A stretch of DNA of 8,141 bases from CAZMCC01 sp964564695. Its GTDB lineage: Bacteria > Planctomycetota > Phycisphaerae > Phycisphaerales > UBA1924. The translations under genes were made by a program, and so were the position numbers. The stretch covers positions 1 through 8,141 of the forward strand of contig CAZMCC010000131.1 in assembly GCA_964564695.1 (NCBI GenBank), read 5' to 3'. The notes beneath the pieces are model-generated. The model saw nothing but the letters and a program-made list of their open reading frames with translations. It had not been told where the DNA came from and did not search any database. Numbering within the stretch: the first letter of the stretch is position 1; every line of letters begins with the position of its first letter. Of this stretch, positions 1 through 7,388 are shown piece after piece.

Positions 1-1803
1 GCCGGCACGCGCACGCCCCCGCGCCCCAGCGGCGGCGCCGGCAGCGGCAGCGGCGACGGCTCGCAACCCGCGACGCCCGCCAGCCTCACCTCCACCGGCC
101 TTCTCGCCCTCGAAGACCGCGTCACCGTCGACCCGCAGAGCAACTCCCTCTACTTCCGAGGGCGTGAGGACGAGCTGGCCCGCTTCACCGAGCTGCTCAA
201 CCTCATCGACGTCCCCAACGCGCTGGTTTCACGCTGGTACCCGGTCGGGGGCGCCGCCGAGGCCATCGCCAACGCCGGGCGGCGCGAGGGCCTGGGCAAC
301 GCCGTAGTCGAGGAAGGCTCGTTACTCTCCACCGGCACCCGGCAGACGACGCAGCCACAGACCCAGACGCCACAGACGCCGCAGACGCCCCGAATCGGGC
401 AGCAGCAAATCGACGGTGCGGGCGCCGGGTTCGTGATCTATCCCCGAGCCAGCGGCTTCCTGTACCGCGGCACCGAGCCCCAGCACGCTCGCATCAAGGC
501 CCTGGTCGCCGAGCTGCGCGACTTGGCGACCCAGGAGCTCATCGTCGTCGAGTTCTACAAGCTCAAGCACCAGAAGGCCGAGGACGTCGCCGGGCTCATC
601 AATGAGCTCGTCACCGGCCAGCAGGCCCGGGCCGAAAGCCCGCTGCTGGGACGCGGCGGCGACCGGCGCTCGGGCACCGGCATCAACCGCAACCGCGACA
701 CCCGCGACCCGCGTCAGCCGCGCGAGGGCGAGACCGTCGCGCCCGACGGGTCGCGCACGGGCGCCCCCAACTCCGAGATCTCCGCGCTCTTCGCCGACGA
801 GAACACGTCGATCATCGCCGACGAGAAGAACAACCAGATCGTCGTCCGGGCCCCCAAGCGCCTGCAGCCGCAGTACGCGACGCTCATCAACAAGATCGAC
901 ATCCGGCGTCCCCAGGTCTTCATCGACGCCCAGATCGTCGCCGTCACCGACAACGAGGACTTCCGCCTCGCCTTCGAGAGCCAGATCCTGGCCGGCGAGT
1001 TCGCGTACAACACGAACTTCGGCCTGGGCACCCTCCCCACCGGCGACCTGCAGGCCAAGAAGGGCGTGAACACCGGCGCGCTGGGCCTCGCCGCCGCCCT
1101 CATCAAGTCCGACCAGGTCCCCATCATCATCAACGCCCTGCAGCAGAACGTCGACGGGCGCATCCTCTCGACGCCGCAGATCCTCGTCGACGACAACGAA
1201 ACCGCGTCGATCACTCGCAAGGACCGCATCCCCACGTCGGTCGCATCGCAGAGCAGCAACACCACCATTACTTCCACCGGCGCCGACGCCGAGGCGGGCA
1301 CCGACTTCAGCGTCACCCCCACGATCTCCGAGATGGGCCTCAAGCTCGAGTATTCGATCGAGCTCAGCTCGTTCACCGGCAGCGCGTCGTCGCCGGGCCT
1401 GCCCCCACCCAGCCAGGCCGTGAACATCGACGGCATCGTCACCGTCCCCTCGGACGCGACGGTCGTGGTCGGCGGACTCACCGTCGAAAATCTCCAGAAC
1501 ACCATCCTCAAGGTCCCGCTGCTGGGCGACATCCCGATCATCGGACACCTCTTCCGCGACACATCGAGGACCTCCCAGAACGTGCGCGTCTACATCTTCC
1601 TCACGCCCCGCGTTCTGCGTGACCCCACCTTCGCCGACCTGCGCCTCCTCACCCGCGGCCCGATGGACATCGCCCGCGTCGAGGACGTCGACCTGCCCCC
1701 GCCCCAGCCCGTGCGCGTCGACATCGTCGCCACGCCCGCGCTCTCGGACCCGGCCCCCCAGCCCGCTTCCGACGAGCCCGCGCCGTCCGGAGGCCGGCGT
1801 TGA
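1..1803 (+). CDS. gspD: Type II secretion system secretin GspD (5' end outside window)
   Basis: Outer-membrane secretin that forms the ring channel of type II secretion. Frame 1 is open from the first base to TGA at 1801-1803, giving 600 codons; the GTG at 433 is an internal Val, not a start. Numbering from the window edge, three short secretin N-type alpha/beta repeats are visible: one beginning VTVDPQSNSLYF (residue 41), one beginning FVIYP (144) and one with IIADEKNNQIVV (271-282), the last leading into RRPQVFIDAQIVAV, the usual entry to the secretin core. The core carries ILSTPQILVDDNE (from 388) and the family signature VPLLGDIPIIGHLF (505-518), then the FLTPRVLRD end. Two polar low-complexity inserts, about residues 98-140 (Thr/Gln/Pro) and 209-260 (Arg/Gly), separate the N repeats. 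The Pro-rich tail (about 560-600) is short. The signal peptide and any N0 domain are missing because of the window edge. PilQ or another secretin is less likely, because a GspE-type ATPase follows directly. Confidence 0.93.
   Translation, partial: AGTRTPPRPSGGAGSGSGDGSQPATPASLTSTGLLALEDRVTVDPQSNSLYFRGREDELARFTELLNLIDVPNALVSRWYPVGGAAEAIANAGRREGLGNAVVEEGSLLSTGTRQTTQPQTQTPQTPQTPRIGQQQIDGAGAGFVIYPRASGFLYRGTEPQHARIKALVAELRDLATQELIVVEFYKLKHQKAEDVAGLINELVTGQQARAESPLLGRGGDRRSGTGINRNRDTRDPRQPREGETVAPDGSRTGAPNSEISALFADENTSIIADEKNNQIVVRAPKRLQPQYATLINKIDIRRPQVFIDAQIVAVTDNEDFRLAFESQILAGEFAYNTNFGLGTLPTGDLQAKKGVNTGALGLAAALIKSDQVPIIINALQQNVDGRILSTPQILVDDNETASITRKDRIPTSVASQSSNTTITSTGADAEAGTDFSVTPTISEMGLKLEYSIELSSFTGSASSPGLPPPSQAVNIDGIVTVPSDATVVVGGLTVENLQNTILKVPLLGDIPIIGHLFRDTSRTSQNVRVYIFLTPRVLRDPTFADLRLLTRGPMDIARVEDVDLPPPQPVRVDIVATPALSDPAPQPASDEPAPSGGRR
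364..390 (+). repeat. Three tandem 9-nt units encoding Gln-Thr-Pro
   Basis: CAGACGCC followed by A, G or C is repeated three times in frame and encodes QTP-QTP-QTP (GspD residues 122-130). It lies in a longer Thr/Gln/Pro-rich linker (about residues 113-135) between secretin N-domain repeats. The unit is a multiple of three, so gain or loss of copies would change linker length without breaking the frame. Confidence 0.8.
1789..1793 (+). promoter_or_regulatory. Ribosome binding site of gspE (GGAGG)
   Basis: GGAGG lies inside the 3' end of gspD, 6 nt before the TTG at 1800 and 15 nt before the ATG at 1809. The spacing favours TTG 1800 as the gspE start, which makes a TTGA overlap with the gspD stop and suggests coupled translation. 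Confidence 0.65.
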
Positions 1804-3608
1804 GCCCGATGCGCGACGCCAGCTCGCGCTCCGGCAAGGGGTCCAACGGGACGCCCGGCGCTCTCGCCAAGCCCGTGGGGGGTGGTGGGGGGGCCGGCGA
1901 GTGGGGCGCGGTGTCGCGCCAGTTCGCCATGCTCGGCCTTGCGCCCGAGCAGGCGACCGCGTTCGCCGTCATGCCCGGCTCCGACGCCGAGCCCTGGGAC
2001 TCGCTGCTCACCCTCCTCGCCATCGACGAGCACACCGGCCTCACCAAGCTCGCCGAGCGCACGGGCCTGCCCTTCGACCCCGAGCCGCGTCTGAACGAAT
2101 CGGCCGCGAAGTTCTACGAGTTCGTCTCCCCGAACCTCGCGCGCGAGCGCCTCGTCGCCGGCCTCGAGAGCGACGGGCACACGATGATCGTCGCCACCGC
2201 CCAGCCCCTGCAGCCCGCCGTCTTCAGCATGCTCGAGGACCGGCTCGGAATGCCCGTCCGAATCGTGCTCTCGCCGCGCGGCGCGGTGGTCAACCTCATC
2301 AACCGCGGCTTCGAGCAGCGCCAGGACCTGGTCACCGAGATCGTCGAGGAAATGCCCCTCGACCAGCGGGCCATCGAGTCCGCCGCGGGCTCCATCCGCG
2401 CCGGCACCGACCTGCTCCAGCTCGCCCGCCAGACCCCCGTCATCCGCCTCGTCAACATGATCCTCTTCGAGGCCCTGCGGCGCCGAGCCAGCGACATCCA
2501 CGTCCACCCGATGGAGACCAGGCTCGTCATCCGCTTCCGCATCGACGGCATGCTCATCGACGCCTTCGGCCCCCCGCTCGCCCTCGCACCCGCCATCAGC
2601 TCGCGCCTCAAGGTCATGACCGAGCTCGACATCGCCAACCGCCACAGCCCGCAGGACGGCCACTCCACCGTGCGAGTCGGCAACCGCAAGATCGACATCC
2701 GCATGTCGTGCATCCCCACGGTCTACGGCGAACGAATCGTGCTGCGCCTGCTCGACCAGTCCCAGACCAAGCTCAGCCTCGACCAGGTCGGCATGTCCCG
2801 CCCCATGCAGGCCCAGTTCGGCGAGCTCGTCGCGCGGAACACCGGCATCATCCTCGTCACCGGCCCCACCGGCTCGGGCAAGACAACAACCTTGTACGGC
2901 GGCCTGGGCACCATCGACCGCTCCAGCCGCAACGTCATGACCATCGAGGACCCCGTCGAGTATCACCTCGAGGGCATCAGCCAGACGCAGGTCAACGTCA
3001 AACGCGGCGTCACCTTCGCCGCCGGCCTCCGCTCCCTGCTCCGCCAGGACCCCGACGTCATCCTCATCGGCGAAGTCCGCGACAAGGAAACCGCACAGCT
3101 GGCCGTTCAGGCCTCGCTCACGGGCCACCTCGTGCTCGCCACGCTGCACACCAACGACGCCCCCAGCGCCATCGCCCGCCTCATCGACATCGGCATCGAG
3201 CCATACCTGCTGACGAGCACGCTGCTGGCCGTGCTGGCCCAGCGCCTCGTGCGGCGCACCTGCCCCTTGTGCAAGGGCACGGGCCAGACCCCGTCGCTCA
3301 TGCCTGCGGGCATGACTCCACCCCCCCCACCACCGTCGATCGCTTCGGCCCTCGACCCCGCCGCGCCGATTCGCCCGCTGCACCGCTGCGAACGCTGCTT
3401 CGGCACCGGCTGGTTCGGGCGCGTGGGCGTGTTCGAGGTGATGCTGATGACCGACACGCTGCGCCGCCTCACCGCCCAGAACGTCGACGCCGTCCAACTC
3501 GCCGACGCGGCCCGCGCCGGCGGCATGAAGACCATGATGGACGACGGCCTCGAAAAGGCGGCCAAGGGTCTGACGACCGAGGCGGAGCTGCGGCGCGTCC
3601 TGCTCTAG
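1800..3608 (+). CDS. gspE: Type II secretion system ATPase GspE (GspE/PulE family)
   Basis: Cytoplasmic hexameric ATPase that powers pseudopilus assembly in type II secretion; 602 residues, slightly longer than many homologs. A Gly-rich N-terminal leader (G27-G31) precedes an MshEN/GspE N-terminal region (about 40-170). The ATPase core follows: RRASDIHVHP, Walker A GPTGSGKTT (355-363), Asp box TIEDPVEY, Walker B region RQDPDVILIGEVRD (415-428), and His box LTGHLVLATLHTND. A zinc-binding tetracysteine module is intact, with CPLC at 488-491 and CERC at 530-533, but the loop between the pairs is long and holds six prolines (507-512). The end FGTGWFGRVGVFEVM is typical of GspE. The start is TTG 1800, chosen for its GGAGG and its TTGA overlap with gspD; ATG 1809 would remove three residues. 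PilB and MshE share this fold, so the name rests partly on the adjacent gspD. No gspF or pseudopilin gene follows in the window. Confidence 0.95.
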   Translation: MSPMRDASSRSGKGSNGTPGALAKPVGGGGGAGEWGAVSRQFAMLGLAPEQATAFAVMPGSDAEPWDSLLTLLAIDEHTGLTKLAERTGLPFDPEPRLNESAAKFYEFVSPNLARERLVAGLESDGHTMIVATAQPLQPAVFSMLEDRLGMPVRIVLSPRGAVVNLINRGFEQRQDLVTEIVEEMPLDQRAIESAAGSIRAGTDLLQLARQTPVIRLVNMILFEALRRRASDIHVHPMETRLVIRFRIDGMLIDAFGPPLALAPAISSRLKVMTELDIANRHSPQDGHSTVRVGNRKIDIRMSCIPTVYGERIVLRLLDQSQTKLSLDQVGMSRPMQAQFGELVARNTGIILVTGPTGSGKTTTLYGGLGTIDRSSRNVMTIEDPVEYHLEGISQTQVNVKRGVTFAAGLRSLLRQDPDVILIGEVRDKETAQLAVQASLTGHLVLATLHTNDAPSAIARLIDIGIEPYLLTSTLLAVLAQRLVRRTCPLCKGTGQTPSLMPAGMTPPPPPPSIASALDPAAPIRPLHRCERCFGTGWFGRVGVFEVMLMTDTLRRLTAQNVDAVQLADAARAGGMKTMMDDGLEKAAKGLTTEAELRRVLL

Positions 3609-3870
3609 CCCTGCCCGATCCCCGCCCGCCCATCATCCTCATACACCACCACCCCGTTGCGCATCACCCGCATCGCACGCCGCGAGATATCACACACCTT
3701 CCCACGTTCCCCACGAACACGCCGTACTTCACCGCGCCGCCGCCCGGGCTCGCCGCCACGAACTGGTGATCCGACTTCATCCCCAGCACCCGCTTCGTCG
3801 ACACCACCCGCCCCGCGTACCGCAGCTCCTCGGTGCCGAAGGGATAGACCAGCCCCTGACCCCTCCTCAC
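3605..3870 (-). pseudogene. Frameshifted small gene of unknown function, convergent with gspE
   Basis: Unrecognised protein, about 88 residues if one frameshift is repaired. From GTG 3870 the minus strand reads GLVYPFGTEELRYAGRVV, then KSDHQFVAASPGGGAVKYG and VFVGN. Near 3699-3706 the sense-looking frame changes: adding one G to the GGG run restores GKVCDISRRAMRVMRNGVVV and runs to TAG at 3607-3605. Without that base the frame ends at 3664. About 48 of 50 third positions before the break and 25 of 31 after it are G or C, as in the neighbouring genes, so the stretch looks like real or recently lost coding sequence. Its TAG shares CTAG with the gspE stop. The single-base loss could be decay or a sequencing error in a homopolymer. 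A noncoding stretch with chance open frames is the alternative, made less likely by the third-position bias. Confidence 0.5.
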
Positions 3871-3938
3871 ACCTTCATCGCCGCCTCCGGCGTCGCCCGC
3901 GCCTCGGCGAACAGCTTCGCCTGGTCGGCCAGCGACAT
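3867..3938 (-). CDS. Tiny ORF (23 aa), possibly the N-terminal piece of the broken gene
   Basis: ATG 3938 opens MSLADQAKLFAEARATPEAA and ends MKV-TGA at 3867. All 23 sense codons end in G or C. The TGA overlaps the GTG at 3870 of the next minus-strand frame (GTGA), which allows three readings: a translationally coupled small ORF, the N-terminus of one protein broken by a second one-base loss, or a remnant. The frame stays open upstream of the ATG, but there it runs antisense to the start of the exported-protein gene. No good Shine-Dalgarno sequence precedes the ATG. The function is unknown; an amphipathic helix is likely from the sequence. Confidence 0.3.
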   Translation of the reverse strand: MSLADQAKLFAEARATPEAAMKV

Positions 3939-4019
3939 GCCCGCCCCGGCGTGAGCGCTCAGTCCCTCATTTGGGGGATTCTGCAACGGGCCCGTCCGAC
4001 GCCCATCTACCATCGACAT
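3939..4019. other. Divergent intergenic gap between the minus-strand remnant and the exported-protein gene
   Basis: These 81 nt should hold the promoter of the exported-protein / methyltransferase unit and any promoter of the minus-strand remnant. I see no convincing -35/-10 pair: TTGGGG at 3971-3976 and TACCAT at 4008-4013 are too far apart (31 nt). No Shine-Dalgarno sequence lies just before ATG 4020. The only clear structure is the 10-nt palindrome at 3952-3961. Confidence 0.5.
3952..3961. promoter_or_regulatory. Perfect 10-nt palindrome TGAGCGCTCA
   Basis: TGAGC/GCTCA is self-complementary and lies in the divergent gap, 14 nt from the minus-strand ATG (3938) and 58 nt from the plus-strand ATG (4020). 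The position would suit a dimeric-regulator operator. Only one short copy is seen and the local GC content is high, so chance is a real possibility. Confidence 0.2.
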
Positions 4020-6074
4020 ATGAAGCGAACGCTCGCGATCGTCGCAGCCCTCAGCGCACTCACCGCTACCGCTCTCGCGTTGCAGCCCGTGGCCAACCCG
4101 CCCGCCCCACCCACGGCGCCCCCCGGGGCACAGCCCGCGCAGCTGCCCCCCGCTCTCATCCTCGGCAAGCGCGCCGAGATCGTCCGCACACGCCTCGCCG
4201 TGCTCCCCGTCGTCGTCGTCGTCCCCGACGGCCCCAGCTATGCCGCCGCCGTCAGCGGGTGGAGCCTCGAGCGCCGCTACCCCGTCCTCATCGACGACGG
4301 CTCGTGGCGGGCCCGCAACGACATCGCCCGCTTCGTCCGCGCCTTCGCCCCCAAGGACGTCATCCGCTGGCAACGCCCCAAGAACCCCGACGGCTCCGCG
4401 CCGCCCGCGTGGCCCAGCGACCCCACGGCACGCCGCCAGATCATCTCCAGCGCCGCCGCCGCCGCCTTCGGCGCAACCTCCGCCGCCGACCTCAAGACCC
4501 GCTTCGCCCTGCTCAAGCTCGAACCCATCGGCGTCGTCGTCGCCAACGACGCAGACCCCGCGTGGACCGGCGCGCTCGCCCTCGCCGCCGGACGCGGGCA
4601 GCCGATCGTCTTCGTCAACCACGGCTCGGGCAGCGCCGCGGGCATCCCCGACGCCATCTCACAGGAAAACGCTCTCGCCCTGCTCGACGACGTCGAACGC
4701 GGCGTGGGCGCGCTGGGCTATCCCTGGGAAACCGCCGGCGACCAGATTGACGCCGTCACCATCTGCCTCAACGTCCCCGGCAAGGTCGCGCTCCCCGAGG
4801 GCGACAAGCGCGGCATGCTCGCCCTCACCGACGTCATCGGGCGCGGCCCGCGCGGACAGTTCAACCGCCTCTGGGCCTGGTCGGGCCAGATCTTCGGCAA
4901 CGAAGCCCAGGCCGCGTACCGCGCCATGTCCTGCCTCTACCTCCAGCAGCGCCGCGCGTGGCTCTTCGACGGCTACGAGTCGGGCCCGCCGTGGAACCAG
5001 TACGACATGACCACCGCCGGCACCGACCTCATCCAGGGCGGCTTCAGTGTCGAGGTCGCCGACGCGCCCAAGCAGGGCCTCGAGGACTGGCGCCTCGGGA
5101 CCGCCCGCGTCAGCAACGCGCCCAAGGACGCGCCGATCGTCTACGGCGTCGACGCCGGGCTCATCGCCGTCAACACCATGGGCTTCCCCGAGACCTTCGA
5201 GCTCCGCCCCGGCCAGGCCAAGGCCGCCGACATCCCCGTGCTCGCACGTCCCGCCATCGCCATCTTCGTCCACTCCTTCAGCGCCGCCCATGTGTACAAC
5301 CCCGGCACCATCGCGGGCCGCTTCTTCCAGAACGGCGCGTACGCCTACGTCGGCTCGGTCCACGAGCCGGGGCTCGCCGCGTTTGTCCCCACTCCCCTGG
5401 TGATGAAACGCCTCCTCGTCGGCTTCCCGCTCGGCGCCGCCGTGCGCCGCGACGCCTCGCCCGCAGGCGCCTGGCCCGACCCGTGGAAGGTCGGCGTCTT
5501 CGGCGACCCGCTCATCTGCTTCGGCCCCCCGGCCCCGGTCGCGGCCGGCGACGTGCCGCTCGCCGGCACCGTCTCGCTCACCGCCCAGGTCGCCGAGGAC
5601 GTCAAGGCCAAGCGCTTCGAGCCGGCGATGCTCTCGCTGTGGCTGCTCGGGCGCGACCGCGACGCGTCGCGCCTCGCCTCCGCCCTCGCCACCCAGGGCG
5701 GCGACGCCTGGACCGCCCCCGTCGCCCGCAACGCTGTCGCGAGCACGTTCTTCACCGGCGAGTCGAGCACCTTCGCCAAGGCCTACGTGCTCGCCACCGG
5801 CGCCAACCCGGACCCCAACGCCATGCCCGGCGCGATGGACATGGTCTGGAACGCGTTCTACCCCACGCTCCGCACGAGCCGCCCCGAAGAAGCCGCCGCG
5901 ATGCGCAACGCCATCCGCTGGGACATCAACATGCGCGACGCCGTCGAGGCCTTCGTCGCCACCAAGGCCGCCGAGGGCGACGCCGCAGCCCGCGCCTTCG
6001 CCGACAAGTTCCGCGCCACCCTCTCCAGCGACGACGCCCGCACCGCCTTCGAGGCTCAGCTCATCAAGCCATGA
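4020..6074 (+). CDS. Exported protein of unknown function, TIGR03790-like / caspase-like fold suspected
   Basis: 684 residues. ATG 4020 begins a clear Sec signal peptide: MKR, a hydrophobic run to about residue 19, and an ALA-LQ cleavage site after A20; a Pro/Ala-rich linker follows (about 24-45). The frame stays open 5' of this ATG, but that part is antisense to another coding stretch and lacks a signal peptide. The mature part starts with a hydrophobic strand and VPDGPSYAAAVSGW, then RYPVLIDDGS (86-95) and ARFVRAF. Later come FVNHGSGSAAG, HSFSAAHVYNPG (from 418), NGAYAYVGSVHEP (438-450) and FGDPLICF (494-501). The order gAyayvGsv-EP, then a Leu/Gly helix, then GDPL resembles the C-terminal part of TIGR03790 and of gingipain-like clan CD proteins. 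No catalytic Cys is seen at the expected place (HSFS there), and the three cysteines (249, 305, 500) are elsewhere, so peptidase activity is doubtful. The last 170 residues look helical. The stop overlaps the next gene by ATGA. Confidence 0.85.
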   Translation: MKRTLAIVAALSALTATALALQPVANPPAPPTAPPGAQPAQLPPALILGKRAEIVRTRLAVLPVVVVVPDGPSYAAAVSGWSLERRYPVLIDDGSWRARNDIARFVRAFAPKDVIRWQRPKNPDGSAPPAWPSDPTARRQIISSAAAAAFGATSAADLKTRFALLKLEPIGVVVANDADPAWTGALALAAGRGQPIVFVNHGSGSAAGIPDAISQENALALLDDVERGVGALGYPWETAGDQIDAVTICLNVPGKVALPEGDKRGMLALTDVIGRGPRGQFNRLWAWSGQIFGNEAQAAYRAMSCLYLQQRRAWLFDGYESGPPWNQYDMTTAGTDLIQGGFSVEVADAPKQGLEDWRLGTARVSNAPKDAPIVYGVDAGLIAVNTMGFPETFELRPGQAKAADIPVLARPAIAIFVHSFSAAHVYNPGTIAGRFFQNGAYAYVGSVHEPGLAAFVPTPLVMKRLLVGFPLGAAVRRDASPAGAWPDPWKVGVFGDPLICFGPPAPVAAGDVPLAGTVSLTAQVAEDVKAKRFEPAMLSLWLLGRDRDASRLASALATQGGDAWTAPVARNAVASTFFTGESSTFAKAYVLATGANPDPNAMPGAMDMVWNAFYPTLRTSRPEEAAAMRNAIRWDINMRDAVEAFVATKAAEGDAAARAFADKFRATLSSDDARTAFEAQLIKP

Positions 6075-7388
6075 ACCGGCGCACGCCCGCCGAGCTCGAG
6101 GCGTGGCGCCGACTCCTCCGTGACGCCGGCCGCCCGCTGATCGACCTGGTCTCCTCGTCGCTCCCCCGCGACGGCCACCCCACGCCCGCGCAGCTCACCG
6201 CCTGGCGCAAGGCCGCCGGCGACCCCGACATGGCCTCCGCCGCCGTCGAGCTCGTCCGCGCCCGCCGAGCCTCCGCGTGGAAGTTCCGCGACGCGGGTCC
6301 GGGTGCCCCGACACCGGGTGCCCCGGCGGAGCTCTGTCCGCCGGGCCAGGACTCCCCCCGCCCACCCCTCTGCCCCATCACCAACCTCGCCCTCGACGTC
6401 CACGGCGGTGAACAAGCCACCCCTTGGCCCATCGCCCACCACAAGGCGCAGCGCATCGTCGACCGCCTCGGCTCCGGCACACCCGTCATCGACGCCTGCT
6501 GCGGCGTGGGCGCCGACGCCCGCGAATTCGTCATCGCCGGCCTCGACGTCCGCGTCGTCGACCTCGACCCCGTCCGTGTATGGATGTGCCGACACAACAC
6601 CGACTGCCCGACGCAAGTCGCCGACGCCGCCGAGCTCGACACGTCCGGATTCACCCTGCACATCGACCCCGCCCGGCGCACGGAGTCGCGCTCCGGCGGG
6701 CGTGCCCGCATTCGCTCGCTGAACGACCTCCTGCCGCCGATCGACACCATCGCGGCCCTCGCGGCCGCGGCCCGAGGTGCGCTCGTCAAGCTCGGTCCCG
6801 GGGTGAATCCCGACGAGCTCCCCGCGCTGCACGCTCCGACGAGCCTCGAGTACATCTCCCTCGATGGGCAGCTGTCGCAGGCCGTGTGGTGGATCGGCCC
6901 GCTCGCGGACGATCCCCCCGTCCGCGCAACGCTGGTCAACTCCGCCCGCGCCGCCGTGTTCACGCTCGCCGGCGATCCCGCCGCCGACGAACAACCCTCT
7001 GAATCCCCCCTCGGCGCCCACGTCTTCGCCGTCGACCCCGCGATCGAGCGCGCCGGCCTGCTCCCGACCCTGGCGCACCAGACCGGCCTCGCGATCGTCC
7101 ACCCCGCGCTCGGCCTGCTCACCGACGACCCCCACGAGCTCGGCGGGGGGGGCGTCCGCGGCTGGCTCGAACACGCCGCCCTCACCCCCTTCATCGTCCG
7201 CCACGAAATGCCCTGGCGCCGCGAACGCGTCGCCCAGTGGCTCGCCGACCACGACGCCGGCCTCGTCGAGGTCAAGACCCGCGCCAAAGCCTGCGACCCC
7301 GACGTCGAGCAGCGCGAACTCCGGGCTCCGGGTCACACGCCGTACTGCGTCTTCGTTCTCCGCTTCGGCGACGCCATCCGCGCGATCA

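Noticed and set aside
433..435. GTG 433 as the start of gspD
   Set aside because: The same frame is open to position 1 and encodes another secretin N-type repeat upstream, so this GTG is an internal valine.
1590..3497. Long minus-strand open frame (635 codons) opposite gspD/gspE
   Set aside because: It is the mirror of high-GC coding sequence: rich in Gly, Asp, Glu, Ala and Arg with no recognisable motif, and it lies opposite two unmistakable genes.
3609..3660. Intrinsic terminator after gspE
   Set aside because: No stable hairpin followed by a T run is visible, and a converging gene appears to occupy the stretch.
3657..4019. Extension of the exported protein upstream of ATG 4020
   Set aside because: The frame is open but Arg/Pro-rich and unlike a signal peptide, while ATG 4020 opens a textbook one. 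The stretch is antisense to a better coding frame.
4602..4640. VNHGSGS in the exported protein as the catalytic His motif of a gingipain-like peptidase
   Set aside because: It lies far upstream of the part that resembles the caspase-like core and no Cys partner follows at a suitable distance.
6056..7336. Minus-strand open frames of over 400 codons opposite the methyltransferase
   Set aside because: Antisense shadows of a gene with clear family motifs; no motifs of their own and skewed composition.
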